Under the pieces are notes generated by a model. It saw only the letters and a list, made by a program, of their open reading frames with translations, had not been told where the DNA came from and did no database searches. From RGIG5270 sp045538635 (lineage in GTDB: Bacteria; Verrucomicrobiota; Lentisphaeria; Victivallales; Victivallaceae), in the NCBI GenBank assembly GCA_045538635.1, contig JAZSRU010000125.1, forward strand, positions 1 to 64,000: a stretch of DNA of 64,000 nt, given 5' to 3'. This document shows positions 32,428 to 44,188 of the stretch, one piece after another; position 1 is the stretch's first letter; each line of letters begins with the position of its first letter. A program made the position numbers and the translations under genes.

Positions 32428-33318
32428 ATGAAAATCGAAGAAACGATCAGTAAGGCATCTATTTTGTGTGAAGCACTTCCGTACATTCAGAAGTTCAGGA
32501 AGGCATTGATGGTAATTAAATTCGGCGGCAGCTCAATGGAGGACCCTGAATTGGTCAAAAGCACAATGCGTGATATTGTGCTGATGGAATGTATCGGTTT
32601 CTCTCCCGTAGTTGTCCATGGCGGCGGCAAGGCAATTTCTGCAGAACTTAAAAAACAGGATATTCCTGTTGAATTTGTCAATGGTTTGCGCAATACCTGC
32701 GAACGCACTATCAAGGTCGTTGATACAGTTCTGCATGCGGTCAACCGCGATTTGGTGCAGCTTGCCAATAATGCCGGCGGCAATGCGGTTTGTTTGAGCG
32801 GTAAAGAGATTTTTACCGCTAAACGCACTTATGCAGTTGACCCCGTTACCGGTGAGAAAAAATCAATCGGTTTTGTCGGTGAGATCACCAATGTCAATAC
32901 TGATAAGATTTTTGAAATCATCCATGCCGGAAAAACTCCGGTCATCACTCCGCTCGGTGTCGGAGAGGACGGTCAGATTTATAATATCAATGCTGACGTC
33001 GCCGCCTGCAAAGTTGCACAGGCGATCCGTTCGCGTAAACTGGTGTTTTTGAGTGATGTTCCCGGTATTATGCGCGATCCTGCTGATGAAACAAGTGTTA
33101 TTCAGACGATTTGTACTGATGAAGTTGACGGACTTATCCAACAGAAGATTCTTTCCGGCGGTATGCTGCCGAAAATCAAAAGCAGTATCGAAGCTCTCAA
33201 TGCCGGTGTAAACAAGGTTCATATGATCGATGGCAGAATGCTTCATTCTCTTTTGCTTGAAATATTTACCGATAAAGGTATTGGAACTGAAATCATAAGA
33301 CCGGATTCGATATTATGA
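32428..33318 (+). CDS. argB: Acetylglutamate kinase
   Basis: A 296-residue N-acetylglutamate kinase, second step of arginine synthesis. Marks are VIKFGGSSMEDPEL, VVVHGGGKAISAEL, the substrate site GLRNTCERTIKVV and INADVAACKVA. The N-terminal extension (residues 1-28) with KASILCEALPYIQKF is the hexamerising helix of arginine-inhibited enzymes, so feedback control by arginine is likely. It overlaps aroK by 4 bases. Other arg genes are not in the window. Confidence 0.95.
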   Translation: MKIEETISKASILCEALPYIQKFRKALMVIKFGGSSMEDPELVKSTMRDIVLMECIGFSPVVVHGGGKAISAELKKQDIPVEFVNGLRNTCERTIKVVDTVLHAVNRDLVQLANNAGGNAVCLSGKEIFTAKRTYAVDPVTGEKKSIGFVGEITNVNTDKIFEIIHAGKTPVITPLGVGEDGQIYNINADVAACKVAQAIRSRKLVFLSDVPGIMRDPADETSVIQTICTDEVDGLIQQKILSGGMLPKIKSSIEALNAGVNKVHMIDGRMLHSLLLEIFTDKGIGTEIIRPDSIL

Positions 33319-33866
33319 ATATAGTCCTTGTAGGCATAAAACACGCAGGAAAAAGCTCTATCGGCGGTGCAGTTGCTGAGGAGCATGACTTATTGTTTGT
33401 TGATTCTGATGAATTGATAGAAGCAAATTACATGCTGGTGAACGGCGAGAAACTTACCTGCCGTGAAATTTTCAACAAAGTCGGACGCAATGCTTTCCGT
33501 CAGCTTGAAGCTGAAGCTTTGAAACAGCTTATCGAGAGTACCAATGAGGACGATCAGTCCCGCATTATTTCTGTCGGCGGAGGTGTGGCGGACAATCCCG
33601 GAGTTACTCCGGAAATGCTGCATCAGCTCGGGTTGGTGGTATTTATCAATGTTGATATTGAATTTGCCTGGGAACGGGTTATTGCCAACGGCGTTCCGGC
33701 TTATTTGAAAGAAGAGAGTGATCCGGAAAAAGTTTTCATTGAGATGTCGCAGAAACGCATCGCATTTTACAGCAGCAATGCTGATTTGACAATAGACGTC
33801 GGCGGTATGGGAATTGATGAATGTGCGGCTTTGCTTGAAGAAAAACTTGAAGGGTATTTGTTATAA
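33315..33866 (+). CDS. aroK: Shikimate kinase
   Basis: A 183-residue shikimate kinase, making shikimate-3-phosphate. Walker A-like GIKHAGKSSIG (residues 7-17), the Asp site FVDSDELIE, the Arg-Glu in GRNAFRQLEAEAL and the SVGGGV loop are present. The P-loop (GxxxAGKSS) is slightly unusual compared with GxxGxGKT of E. coli. It overlaps argB upstream and aroC downstream (TAATG), so all three are co-translated. Confidence 0.9.
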   Translation: MNIVLVGIKHAGKSSIGGAVAEEHDLLFVDSDELIEANYMLVNGEKLTCREIFNKVGRNAFRQLEAEALKQLIESTNEDDQSRIISVGGGVADNPGVTPEMLHQLGLVVFINVDIEFAWERVIANGVPAYLKEESDPEKVFIEMSQKRIAFYSSNADLTIDVGGMGIDECAALLEEKLEGYLL

Positions 33867-34930
33867 TGAGCGGCAATATATTCGGTAGAATTTTTCAAGT
33901 CGCAACTTTCGGGGAATCACATGGTGCCGCTGTCGGAGCTGTCGTTGACGGAATGAGTGCCGGAATCGAACTCAATGCTGCAGATATTCAAAGAGAGCTT
34001 GACCGCCGCCGCCCCGGACAATCAAAAGTTGCCACTGCCCGCAATGAAGCGGATCAGGTGGAAATCCTTTCAGGAGTGTTTGAGGGAAAAACGACCGGAA
34101 CTCCGATCGCTTTGCTTGTCCGCAATCAGGATCAGCATTCAAAAGATTATTCCAATATAAAAGATGTTTTCCGCCCCGGTCATGCTGATTATACCTATTT
34201 TGTCAAGTATGGGATACGCGATTATCGCGGCGGCGGCAGAAGTTCAGGCCGGGAAACTGTCGGCAGAGTCGCTGCCGGAGCTGTGGCTAAAAAACTTCTT
34301 GACCATTTCGGTATTTCTGTAACCGCATTCGCTCAGGCGGTAGGTGATGTGCAGGGAAAAGATTTCAATGCAGATTTTATTGAGCAGAATATCGTCCGCG
34401 CTGCAGATCCAGCGCAGAGTGAAAATATGATAAAAGCTATTCTTGACGCTGCAGAAGCTCATGACAGTATCGGCGGTGTGGTCGAGTGCCGGATTGATAA
34501 TGTTCCTGCCGGTTTGGGTAATCCATGTTTTGATAAACTTGATGCAGAACTTGCCAAAGCCGTAATGTCGATAGGTGGAGTAAAAGGTGTTGAAATCGGA
34601 GATGGCTTTGAGACAGCCCGCCGAAGAGGCAGCGAAAATAATGATGCAATGCGCCATGACGGTTTTGTTTCCAATCATGGCGGCGGCATAACCGGCGGTA
34701 TTTCCAATGGCAATACTGTAATTATCCGCTGTGCTGTAAAACCCACTCCGTCAATTTCGCAGGCTCAGCAGACAGTCAATATTGACAATCAGGATGTGGA
34801 TATTGAAATTCATGGGCGTCATGATCCGTGTCTGGTCCCGCGTATCGTACCGGTGGTTGAAGCTATGTGCGCGCTGGTTATTGCAGATATGCTGCGTATT
34901 GCCGGAATTGCCGGCGACAAAATAGCGTGA
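33866..34930 (+). CDS. aroC: Chorismate synthase
   Basis: A 354-residue chorismate synthase, which uses reduced FMN to eliminate phosphate from EPSP. TFGESHGAAVGAVVDG (residues 13-28), FRPGHADYTYFVKYG, DYRGGGRSSGRETVGRVAAG and GITGGISNGN are the four family signatures. Length is usual. It overlaps aroK by one base and is followed by a nitroreductase gene 8 bases later. Confidence 0.97.
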   Translation: MSGNIFGRIFQVATFGESHGAAVGAVVDGMSAGIELNAADIQRELDRRRPGQSKVATARNEADQVEILSGVFEGKTTGTPIALLVRNQDQHSKDYSNIKDVFRPGHADYTYFVKYGIRDYRGGGRSSGRETVGRVAAGAVAKKLLDHFGISVTAFAQAVGDVQGKDFNADFIEQNIVRAADPAQSENMIKAILDAAEAHDSIGGVVECRIDNVPAGLGNPCFDKLDAELAKAVMSIGGVKGVEIGDGFETARRRGSENNDAMRHDGFVSNHGGGITGGISNGNTVIIRCAVKPTPSISQAQQTVNIDNQDVDIEIHGRHDPCLVPRIVPVVEAMCALVIADMLRIAGIAGDKIA

Positions 34931-34938
34931 GGGGAAAA

Positions 34939-35523
34939 ATGGATTTTGCAGAAATTCTTGAAAACAGACGGACTGTCAGACTTTTTGAACAGAAAAAAGT
35001 TGAAAAAGAGAAAATATCAGCTCTTTTGAATGCCGCCCGTTTGAGTTCCTGTGCGATGAATAAACAGGTTATCCGTTATGCGGTTGTTACTGAAAAAAAT
35101 CTTTTGAAAAAAATCTTTGACGGTACTCTCTGGGCAGCATTGGTCAAGCCACGCCGTACTCCGGTGTGGGGAGAATCTGCACCGGATTGTTTTATAGTGA
35201 TCCACGGACCGCATGAAAGCATGGCATCTTATGTCAAATTTGATGTCGGAGCAGCGGTAATGAGTATGGAATTGCAGGCATTTGACTTGGGACTGGGCTG
35301 TTGCTGGCTTGGCAGTTTTGACAAGGAAGAGGTCAAAAAGCTGCTTGAACTCGAGGATGACCGGCAGATTTATGCGGTTGTTGCAGTTGGTTATCCGGCA
35401 GAAAAACCCGCAAGTATTGATATTGAAAAAAATGCGGATCAATCTTATTTTATTAACAATGACGGACGGTTGATAATTCCGAAATATACCGTTGAGGCAC
35501 TGACTGATTTCTATGAGGAGTGA
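34939..35523 (+). CDS. Nitroreductase family FMN-dependent protein
   Basis: A 194-residue nitroreductase of the small one-domain type. ENRRTVRLFEQKKVEKEKI is the standard FMN-phosphate-binding start; FDVGAAVMSMELQAFDLGLGCCWLGSF is the central helix and VVAVGYPAEKP the closing Gly-Tyr-Pro motif. It probably reduces a quinone or nitro compound with NAD(P)H. GGGG is 6 bases before the ATG. It lies between aroC and the lol genes, with no clue to substrate. Confidence 0.88.
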   Translation: MDFAEILENRRTVRLFEQKKVEKEKISALLNAARLSSCAMNKQVIRYAVVTEKNLLKKIFDGTLWAALVKPRRTPVWGESAPDCFIVIHGPHESMASYVKFDVGAAVMSMELQAFDLGLGCCWLGSFDKEEVKKLLELEDDRQIYAVVAVGYPAEKPASIDIEKNADQSYFINNDGRLIIPKYTVEALTDFYEE

Positions 35524-35526
35524 AAA

Positions 35527-36804
35527 ATGTTGAAGCGTGCTGAATTTTTTCTTGCCTTGCGCTATTTGAAACCTGAACGCAGTGCGGTCGGCGTTATTAC
35601 TGTAATTTCTGTGATTGGAGTTGCTCTCGGTGTTGCTGTTTTGATGATCGTGCTGGCAGTAATGACCGGCTTTACAGATTTGATGAAAGAGAAAATACTT
35701 GATACTCAAGCACATGTGCAGGTGAGAAGTACTGCTTATTCTGCATTTTTGCGTCCATATAAATATGTTGATATGATTGAAAAACTTGGCGGCAGGGCTT
35801 TCCCTGTTATCAATGCGCCAGCTTTGCTGCAATACCGCAAACGGTTGGAACCGTCAATTTTTGTGATGGGTGTTGACAGCGAAGATATCAGCAAAGCTGT
35901 GGATTTGAAAAATGTTGTGAAACTCGGAGATTTCAACCTCGGACGGGGTGAAATCGCAATCAGTACGGATATGGCGCGCCGTCTGGGGATAAGCCCCGGG
36001 GATAAAGTTTTTATGCATTCTCCCCGTAAGTTGACCAATATGGTGAAAATTTCGGAGTCAGGCAAAGTTGAACTTAATGAGGATAATCCGGTTTATCTGC
36101 CGTCTGAATTTACAGTTAAAGCATTGTTTTCTTTCAATAAATCAGATTTTGACCGCAGCGTGGTATTTTTGCCGATAGATGATGCGGCAAAACTTTTTGA
36201 ATTGAGGGCAGGGGCGGCGACTGCGGTTTTCGGATATTTTAAAAATCCTTATGATATGCAGCGTGAACTGGATGCGCTCAATCGCAGTTTGCAGGGAGAA
36301 ATGATGGCGGCATACAGCTGGCAGCAGACCAATTCTGCTCTGCTCGGCGTGTTGGCAGTTGAAAAGCGGATGATGTTTTTTCTGTTGATTTTCATTGTTC
36401 TGGTTGCCGCATTCAGCATTACCAATACATTGATAACTTCGGTTTATAAAAAGACCAAAGAAATCGGTATTTTGAAAGCACTCGGAGCTACCGGAGGTGC
36501 GTGTATGAGAATATTTGTTTATCAGGGGATGTTTGTTGGTTTGATTGGAACATTTTGCGGTACGGTATTGGGATTTCTGGTACTGCACTTCCGCAATGAT
36601 ATATTGGATTTTGCTTCAAAAGTTACAGGACAGGATCTGTTTCCGAAGGAATTTTATTATTTTGACGGATTGCCCGCGCATATAATTCCTGCGGATGTCA
36701 TACTTATTTGTATTGCCGCGATATTGCTCTGCACACTCGGTGCGGTGATTCCTGCGTTGAGGGCGGCAAAACTCGATCCGGCAAAGGCTCTGCGTTATGA
36801 ATGA
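35527..36804 (+). CDS. lolC: Lipoprotein-releasing ABC permease, LolC/LolE type
   Basis: A 425-residue inner-membrane permease of the LolC/LolE (FtsX/MacB_PCD) family, with one helix near the N-terminus, a periplasmic domain (about 50-270) and three C-terminal helices. FFLALRYLKPERSAVG and VFKKTKEIGILKALGATGG-type motif (YKKTKEIGILKALGATGG at about 311) are family marks. A single permease implies a homodimer, as in bacteria with LolF. It extracts lipoproteins for transfer to the outer membrane, matching the many lipoproteins here. The end overlaps lolD by 8 bases. Confidence 0.9.
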   Translation: MLKRAEFFLALRYLKPERSAVGVITVISVIGVALGVAVLMIVLAVMTGFTDLMKEKILDTQAHVQVRSTAYSAFLRPYKYVDMIEKLGGRAFPVINAPALLQYRKRLEPSIFVMGVDSEDISKAVDLKNVVKLGDFNLGRGEIAISTDMARRLGISPGDKVFMHSPRKLTNMVKISESGKVELNEDNPVYLPSEFTVKALFSFNKSDFDRSVVFLPIDDAAKLFELRAGAATAVFGYFKNPYDMQRELDALNRSLQGEMMAAYSWQQTNSALLGVLAVEKRMMFFLLIFIVLVAAFSITNTLITSVYKKTKEIGILKALGATGGACMRIFVYQGMFVGLIGTFCGTVLGFLVLHFRNDILDFASKVTGQDLFPKEFYYFDGLPAHIIPADVILICIAAILLCTLGAVIPALRAAKLDPAKALRYE

Positions 36805-37480
36805 TGAAAAAAATATTATTCTGAAGTGTATCAATGTTGCCAAAAATTATGATTTGGGCAAAACTTCCGTTCCGGTGTTGAAAGATATCAATCTGGAAAT
36901 ACAGAAAAATACATGGAACGCTATTCTCGGCGCATCCGGAAGCGGTAAAACAACGCTTCTCAATCTGCTTGGCGCATTGGAAAAGTCCACTTCGGGGGAA
37001 ATCATTTTCGGCGACAGAAAATATTCTGCCATGAGCCGTCGTGAAAGCAGTTTTTTTCGCGCGGAAAAAATCGGTTTTGTTTTCCAATCCTACCAGCTTC
37101 TGCCCGAACTCAATGTCATGGAAAATGTCATGCTTTCGGGGATGCTGAATGGAATGTCCAAAAGCAGGGCCCGTTCAAAAGCTGTTGAGTTGCTCAACCG
37201 TGTCGGATTATCTGAACGATTTAAGCATCATCCCAACGAAATGTCCGGTGGCGAACAGCAGCGTGCCGCGATTGCACGCGCACTTTTAAATTCTCCTGAA
37301 CTTCTGCTGGCGGATGAACCGACCGGAAATCTCGACAGGGAAAACGGCGAGTCCATTCTTGAACTTTTCAAAGAATTGCGCGATGAAAATAACTGCACAG
37401 TAATAATGATCACTCACAGTGATATTGTTGCCGGTTGTGCGGACAAAATATATAATCTTGAAAATGGAATGATTTATTAA
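36797..37480 (+). CDS. lolD: Lipoprotein-releasing ABC ATPase LolD
   Basis: A 227-residue ABC ATPase of the LolD/MacB group. Walker A is GASGSGKTTLL (about residues 43-53), the Q-loop VFQSYQLLPELNVMENV, the signature MSGGEQQRAAIARAL and Walker B LLLADEPTGNLD; the His switch is in MITHSD. It powers the LolC/E-type permease encoded just upstream, whose frame overlaps by 8 bases. No LolA or LolB is in the window. Confidence 0.94.
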   Translation: MNDEKNIILKCINVAKNYDLGKTSVPVLKDINLEIQKNTWNAILGASGSGKTTLLNLLGALEKSTSGEIIFGDRKYSAMSRRESSFFRAEKIGFVFQSYQLLPELNVMENVMLSGMLNGMSKSRARSKAVELLNRVGLSERFKHHPNEMSGGEQQRAAIARALLNSPELLLADEPTGNLDRENGESILELFKELRDENNCTVIMITHSDIVAGCADKIYNLENGMIY

Positions 37481-37496
37481 AAGACTGGTGATTGAA

Positions 37497-38714
37497 ATGC
37501 AGGTCAGTTGGAAACAAAATCTTGTAATGTTGTGGGCATCGCAAATTCTTATCATGTCCGGGTTCAGTGCGATGGCTCCGTTTGTGCCTTTGTATTTTAA
37601 AAACGGATTGAACATAACAGAAAAAGGTGAACTGGCATTTTATGTTACCATGTTTAATTTGTGCGGCAGTCTGGCGTATGCGATATTCCTGCCGATATGG
37701 GGTAAACTTTCCGACCGTTTCGGAGTCAAGATCATGCTGCTGCGTGGAACTTTTATCGGCTGCTTTCTGTTTCCGCTGATGGGATATGTTTCTGCAAACT
37801 GGATGATTGTTATCCGTTTTTTATCTGCGGCATGTTCAGGAACGACTGCTGCTTCGCAGCTGATGCTGGTCCGAACTACACCTGACAAAAGTCAGGGGTT
37901 TGCATTGGGAGTATTTTCCACAGCGGTATGGGGCGGAGCTATGCTCGGATATGTGCTTGGCGGATTGATTATTGCCCGATTTGATTATATTTTTGCGTTT
38001 TGGATGTGCGGTATTCTCTATTTTGTTGCGGGGATATTTGTTTTATTCACCAAAGATGATCCTGAATTGCTGAAGGTGAAAATCAAGCCAGTCCGCCGCA
38101 AGCGTCTTTCAAGTATGATTCCAAAATTCACCCGTGCGGTATGGCTGATGATGATTCTTTTTACTCTGACAGGTTTTATCCGTTCATTTGAAACTCCTTA
38201 TATTGCGTTGAAGGTTGAACAGATGACGACTAAAGCAACTGCTGCATATTGGACAGGTATCGTCAGTGCAATCGTCAGCGGCGGAGCCATCATATCCGGT
38301 GTCGTAAACGGCTGGTTATGCGACAGAGTTCCGATAAGAAAGCTTATCGCTCCTATTTTTGTATTATCTGCAATCGGATTGTTTTTTCAGGGATATGTTA
38401 ATAATGTTGCGGGATTTACAATTGCGCGAACGATACTTTATCTGGCGGCAGGCGGAATTTCTCCGCTGTTGCAGAAAGTTCTTTCCGGAGCGTCCCCCAG
38501 AAAAAAACGCGGTTCAGTTTTCGGATTTTCCTCTACCGCCAATGGTATCGGTATCATGTCTTCATCAATTATCAGCGGATGGGTGTTTGCCTATTCGTCA
38601 CTTAACAGTATTTTCTATATTTCCGGTATGCTGTGTCTGCTGATTATTCCGCTGATACTTTCATTTTTCCGGATCGTCCGGCGAGATGCTTATTACCGGT
38701 CGCACGCAAGTTGA
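37497..38714 (+). CDS. Major facilitator superfamily transporter
   Basis: A 405-residue MFS carrier with about 12 membrane helices. The loop 2-3 motif reads GKLSDRFGVKIMLLRG (the GxLxDRxGRR pattern), and helix 5 has FSTAVWGGAMLGYVLGGLI, the motif C form (GxxxGPxxGG) of drug/H+ antiporters. It is probably an exporter, but the substrate is unknown. ATG at 37497 is used; a GTG at 37488 is an alternative. Only 16 bases separate it from lolD. Confidence 0.88.
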   Translation: MQVSWKQNLVMLWASQILIMSGFSAMAPFVPLYFKNGLNITEKGELAFYVTMFNLCGSLAYAIFLPIWGKLSDRFGVKIMLLRGTFIGCFLFPLMGYVSANWMIVIRFLSAACSGTTAASQLMLVRTTPDKSQGFALGVFSTAVWGGAMLGYVLGGLIIARFDYIFAFWMCGILYFVAGIFVLFTKDDPELLKVKIKPVRRKRLSSMIPKFTRAVWLMMILFTLTGFIRSFETPYIALKVEQMTTKATAAYWTGIVSAIVSGGAIISGVVNGWLCDRVPIRKLIAPIFVLSAIGLFFQGYVNNVAGFTIARTILYLAAGGISPLLQKVLSGASPRKKRGSVFGFSSTANGIGIMSSSIISGWVFAYSSLNSIFYISGMLCLLIIPLILSFFRIVRRDAYYRSHAS

Positions 38715-38807
38715 TTCTGTTACACGGCATCCGTTTTGCCCAAAGGCTATGGCGGGGTAAGTAGCCGTAAGGCGTGCGGTTGGGACAAGGCGGCAAGGTG
38801 GGAGTTT

Positions 38808-38896
38808 TGAGAATTTTGGGAGAATTGAGAATTTGCCCGTGACTGCACTGCAGATGTATTTTTTTCTCAAAAATCTCAATTCTCTCAAGCTTCTCA
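38808..38896. repeat. Imperfect long inverted repeat
   Basis: TGAGAATTTTGGGAGAATTG and following bases (38808-38834) pair imperfectly with 38871-38896, sharing perfect TGAGAA and AGAATTGAGA blocks. No T run follows. Confidence 0.5.
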
Positions 38897-38993
38897 TTAT
38901 ACTTTCTTGGCAAATACTTGCCATCGCTCACTTCGCTTTCGTTCGTGAAACGCTCCTGTCACGCGCTCGTCAAACTTATAACATTTGTTTAAT

Positions 38994-39023
38994 AAAAAAA
39001 GCTCTGTCGTTTATGACAGAGCT
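38994..39023 (-). terminator. Rho-independent terminator after pnp
   Basis: A perfect 9-bp stem AGCTCTGTC/GACAGAGCT (39000-39008 with 39015-39023) with a 6-base loop; on the minus strand it is followed by TTTTTTT. Confidence 0.9.
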
Positions 39024-39083
39024 TATAGTATTCGGGCGAGAGAGAAAAAATCTTTTTTTCTTTATCTTGCTTTCTTTTAATCC

Positions 39084-41198
<2,115 letters not shown>

Positions 41199-41428
41199 AA
41201 TAGATTCCCTTTCATTTTGGCGGTTAAACATGTATGAATCACTGCCGGATTTGATGCGGAATCGCGTCAGCGCAGCTTGACGGCGTGCCAAAATGCGTCG
41301 ACGACCCGACTCCACGCTTCCTGTGCAGTTCCTTCATAATATACTGATACAGTGAGTAATATATATCTTTTTCGGTAAAATACAAGAAAAGTGTCTGCAA
41401 AAAATACAAAAAACTTATTATAATAAAA

Positions 41429-41460
41429 ATGCATACGGCTCCAAAGTGAACCGTATGCAT
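41429..41460 (-). terminator. Terminator after the glycosidase gene
   Basis: A perfect 10-bp stem ATGCATACGG/CCGTATGCAT (41429-41438 with 41451-41460); on the minus strand TTTTTATTAT follows. Confidence 0.8.
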
Positions 41461-41479
41461 TGATTGAAAACAGAATTTG

Positions 41480-44134
41480 TCAAATCAGCCATGAGGCGGA
41501 ATTGTAATTCAGCGAACCGAACAGCAGTCTTGACGGCAGAGGTTCGTGCTTGACCCATGCGAAGTTTTCGCCGAAAATATTCATCCGGAGCGGCGTGCCG
41601 GGATGGATGAAATCTTTGAAATCATCAAGGTCGATGGTAAAGCTCATGCTGCCGTTTTCTTTTTTGATATCCCATTGTGGGACAAACGGATACATTGAAC
41701 TCATGTAGCTGAAATTTCCGTCTTTGCTGTGAAAAATAGAGAACGGCGGATGATTGCGGTTGATTTCAAGGAAAAATGTGCAGTCGCATTTGTCGATATT
41801 GTTGATCGTGAAGTGGAGTTTATTTCCGTCGCGGTTGCATATCCATGAAACATTTTCCTCCATTTGATACAATTCGCCGAAGTGTGCAATTTTGCCTTTC
41901 GGTGTGCGTCCGGTGTATTCATCCCATGCCGGATCATTGATGTCGAAATTTTTGAAATCGATTTCAAGCAGCTCATTGAGGAGAGCAATGCGGGCTTTGA
42001 GTTTTGCCGGATAAAAGAGGTATCCTTCGGCTTCAGAGTGATAGCCGAGGCGTTTATCTTTTTCGCAGAGAGCAATCATTTGAGTTGAATTTGAGATTTC
42101 ATCGCGCACGATCTCCTCCATGCGGCGGAGATTATTGTTTTTATTAAAAAGCATATCTTCGCGCAACTGATAGAATTCAAGCAGGTTGCAGGTGCTTTTT
42201 ATTTGCAGTCCGACAGCACCTGCCAATGATATTTCAGCGAGGCGTGGAGGATCGTTCTGATAAAATTCTTTCAGAGCTTCAAGCCGTTTCAATCCTTTCT
42301 GCCAGAGTTCATTCATCTCCTGACACAGAGTCAACGCTTCTGTGAGAGTGTGGTTGTATCCCAAGGTTTCACCTATGCGGTCGCCGGAAACTTCCGGAAA
42401 CTGGTGCAGTATCCAGCTCGGAGCAATCGGTTCATTGACCGGGATCAGGTGCAGCGGCCATGCAATGGAATTGTGCAACGGGCCGTACCATTCAAAACAG
42501 ATGTTGCCGGGGAATTTGCGGTAAGCCATGGAAAATTCGTGCCATGCAGCAGCGACTTCGGGTGCATCCTGCCGCCAGTCCGGACGGGCGAGGGCTTCGA
42601 GAAATGCCAATCCGTTTTCTGTAAACGGCAGAAATGACAATTCTCCGGCGGCTTTGTTCATCAAGCCGGGATAATTGCCGAAATACCAGCATTGCATTGC
42701 CGCAGTAACATTGTTTTTGGCCATGAAACTGTATTTGTCATAAAGGTTTTCCGGAACAGGAATATATGGAACTGCCGCATCTTCGTGGGAACAGCCGACT
42801 TGAAGTTTTGCTCCTGATTTCGGTGCGAGATTTGCACTCCGTTTGAAAGTTTCAGACGGTCCGACAAATGCCAGAGAATAATCCTGCACGGTTCGGTCCT
42901 TGCCGAGCTGACGGGTTTTGCCGCCGGATTCAAAATTGAGCATGAAAGTGCAGTCTTTTGGGAACTTGGCTGCAAAATCGCATAAACGCTCACCCTGTTT
43001 TGAACCGTCGCGCTGACCGGGCGCATAAAACCAGCCGATATATTCTGCATCAGGATTGTATTTATGCATTGTATCGCTGATGATTTGTGCGATTTCGGCA
43101 TAAATTTCCGCAGTATCTCTTTTGCTGCAGAGAGGGCAGTGCTGATTTTCCGGAGTTCCGCCGAAAATCTGATTGGATGAGGCACAGCTTCCGTTGTCTT
43201 CTCCGTACATGATGTTGATAATGCCGCCGAGACCGGCAACATTTTTGAAAATATCGCCGACTGTATCGCGGAAATATTGCTTGCCTGCTTCAGTTGAGGT
43301 ACAGAAAAATCCCCAATGGCGGATGTGAAATCCGATAAGTTCCGGATGCAGCGAGGCATCTGATTCGGGCAGGGTGAAATCTTCTTTGCCCCAGAGTTTC
43401 GGTTCGCTCATAAAGAGATATATGCGGATGCCGTAAGCAAGACATTTCTGTACAACTTTGTTAAGTTTGGCGTAGCGTTTGGCGGCATCTTTGCCATGAT
43501 CCGGCATTACAGAAGTCGGGTAATCGCGGAGATAAATTGTCAGCCAAAGCCCGTTGACACCCTCATGAGCGAGTTTGTTCAGATATTCTTCAGGGTAGTA
43601 ATCAATGTCATTTGTCAGCTCATCAATGAAAAATGGCGGACGGTATGTCGGACCGAAAAAACAGCGTGAAATACGGTGTTTTACAAACGGTTTCCTGTGC
43701 CATGCTCCGGGCATGACGGCTTTGCCTTCGGCAGAGCGGATCTGATCTTCGAGAAAATATACCGCACGGCGGAATCCATCCGCATCATTGGCGCGGATAA
43801 GAGTTTTCTTCGGAGTGCATTCTATCTCAAATTCTTCATGTTCAAAGTTTGCCTCATCAACAAAAACAATTGGATAAGAGTTTTCTTTTTCTGCAATATT
43901 TTTTGCTTTCATGACACGGCGCAGAGATTTGAGCGCGGTTTGCGGAACTTCTTTTGAAGTTTCAAAATATAATGTAAAACCAATTTGCATACAGCCGCGG
44001 TTTCCCTTCGGATCACAGCCGCGTCCTTCCTGAAAATGGTATTCAAGCGGTGATTTTATGTCGTCGATAAACCCCCAGTCTTTTTGTTCGATCTGGGGGG
44101 TGGCGGCAAATGTTTCGATGTTTTTTTTGTTCAT
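41480..44134 (-). CDS. Large TIM-barrel glycosidase-like protein
   Basis: An 884-residue protein without signal peptide, so cytoplasmic. Residues about 45-150 look like the alpha-beta domain of GH20 hexosaminidases and GH84/GH163-like enzymes (ANDADGFRRAVYFLEDQI). Residues about 160-560 read as a TIM barrel (EGVNGLWLTIYLRDYPTSVM; GIRIYLFMSEPKLWG; GIINIMYGEDNGSCAS; CPLCSKRDTAEIYAEIA), and the rest forms helical and beta-sandwich parts. The E in YGED is a candidate acid, but I cannot identify the catalytic pair. Its operon (kinase, nagA) implies N-acetylhexosamine release inside the cell. Family unresolved: GH20- or DUF4838-like. GGAG precedes the ATG. Confidence 0.6.
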   Translation of the reverse strand: MNKKNIETFAATPQIEQKDWGFIDDIKSPLEYHFQEGRGCDPKGNRGCMQIGFTLYFETSKEVPQTALKSLRRVMKAKNIAEKENSYPIVFVDEANFEHEEFEIECTPKKTLIRANDADGFRRAVYFLEDQIRSAEGKAVMPGAWHRKPFVKHRISRCFFGPTYRPPFFIDELTNDIDYYPEEYLNKLAHEGVNGLWLTIYLRDYPTSVMPDHGKDAAKRYAKLNKVVQKCLAYGIRIYLFMSEPKLWGKEDFTLPESDASLHPELIGFHIRHWGFFCTSTEAGKQYFRDTVGDIFKNVAGLGGIINIMYGEDNGSCASSNQIFGGTPENQHCPLCSKRDTAEIYAEIAQIISDTMHKYNPDAEYIGWFYAPGQRDGSKQGERLCDFAAKFPKDCTFMLNFESGGKTRQLGKDRTVQDYSLAFVGPSETFKRSANLAPKSGAKLQVGCSHEDAAVPYIPVPENLYDKYSFMAKNNVTAAMQCWYFGNYPGLMNKAAGELSFLPFTENGLAFLEALARPDWRQDAPEVAAAWHEFSMAYRKFPGNICFEWYGPLHNSIAWPLHLIPVNEPIAPSWILHQFPEVSGDRIGETLGYNHTLTEALTLCQEMNELWQKGLKRLEALKEFYQNDPPRLAEISLAGAVGLQIKSTCNLLEFYQLREDMLFNKNNNLRRMEEIVRDEISNSTQMIALCEKDKRLGYHSEAEGYLFYPAKLKARIALLNELLEIDFKNFDINDPAWDEYTGRTPKGKIAHFGELYQMEENVSWICNRDGNKLHFTINNIDKCDCTFFLEINRNHPPFSIFHSKDGNFSYMSSMYPFVPQWDIKKENGSMSFTIDLDDFKDFIHPGTPLRMNIFGENFAWVKHEPLPSRLLFGSLNYNSASWLI

Positions 44135-44188
44135 GTAAAAACTCCGTTTCAGATTGTTCGCTGCCCGGATTGGATTTTTTCAGGCATT

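Larger units (their letters stand above)
38715..39083. other. Gene-free stretch between the MFS gene and pnp
   Basis: 369 bases, more GC-rich at the left (38720-38815) than usual intergenic DNA. A long imperfect inverted repeat is at 38808-38896 and the pnp terminator at 38994-39023. Open frames here lack ribosome binding sites and familiar composition, so no gene is called. Confidence 0.6.

Noticed and set aside
38715..38931. Small minus-strand frames in the MFS-pnp gap
   Set aside because: They have no ribosome binding site, no domain and overlap an inverted repeat.
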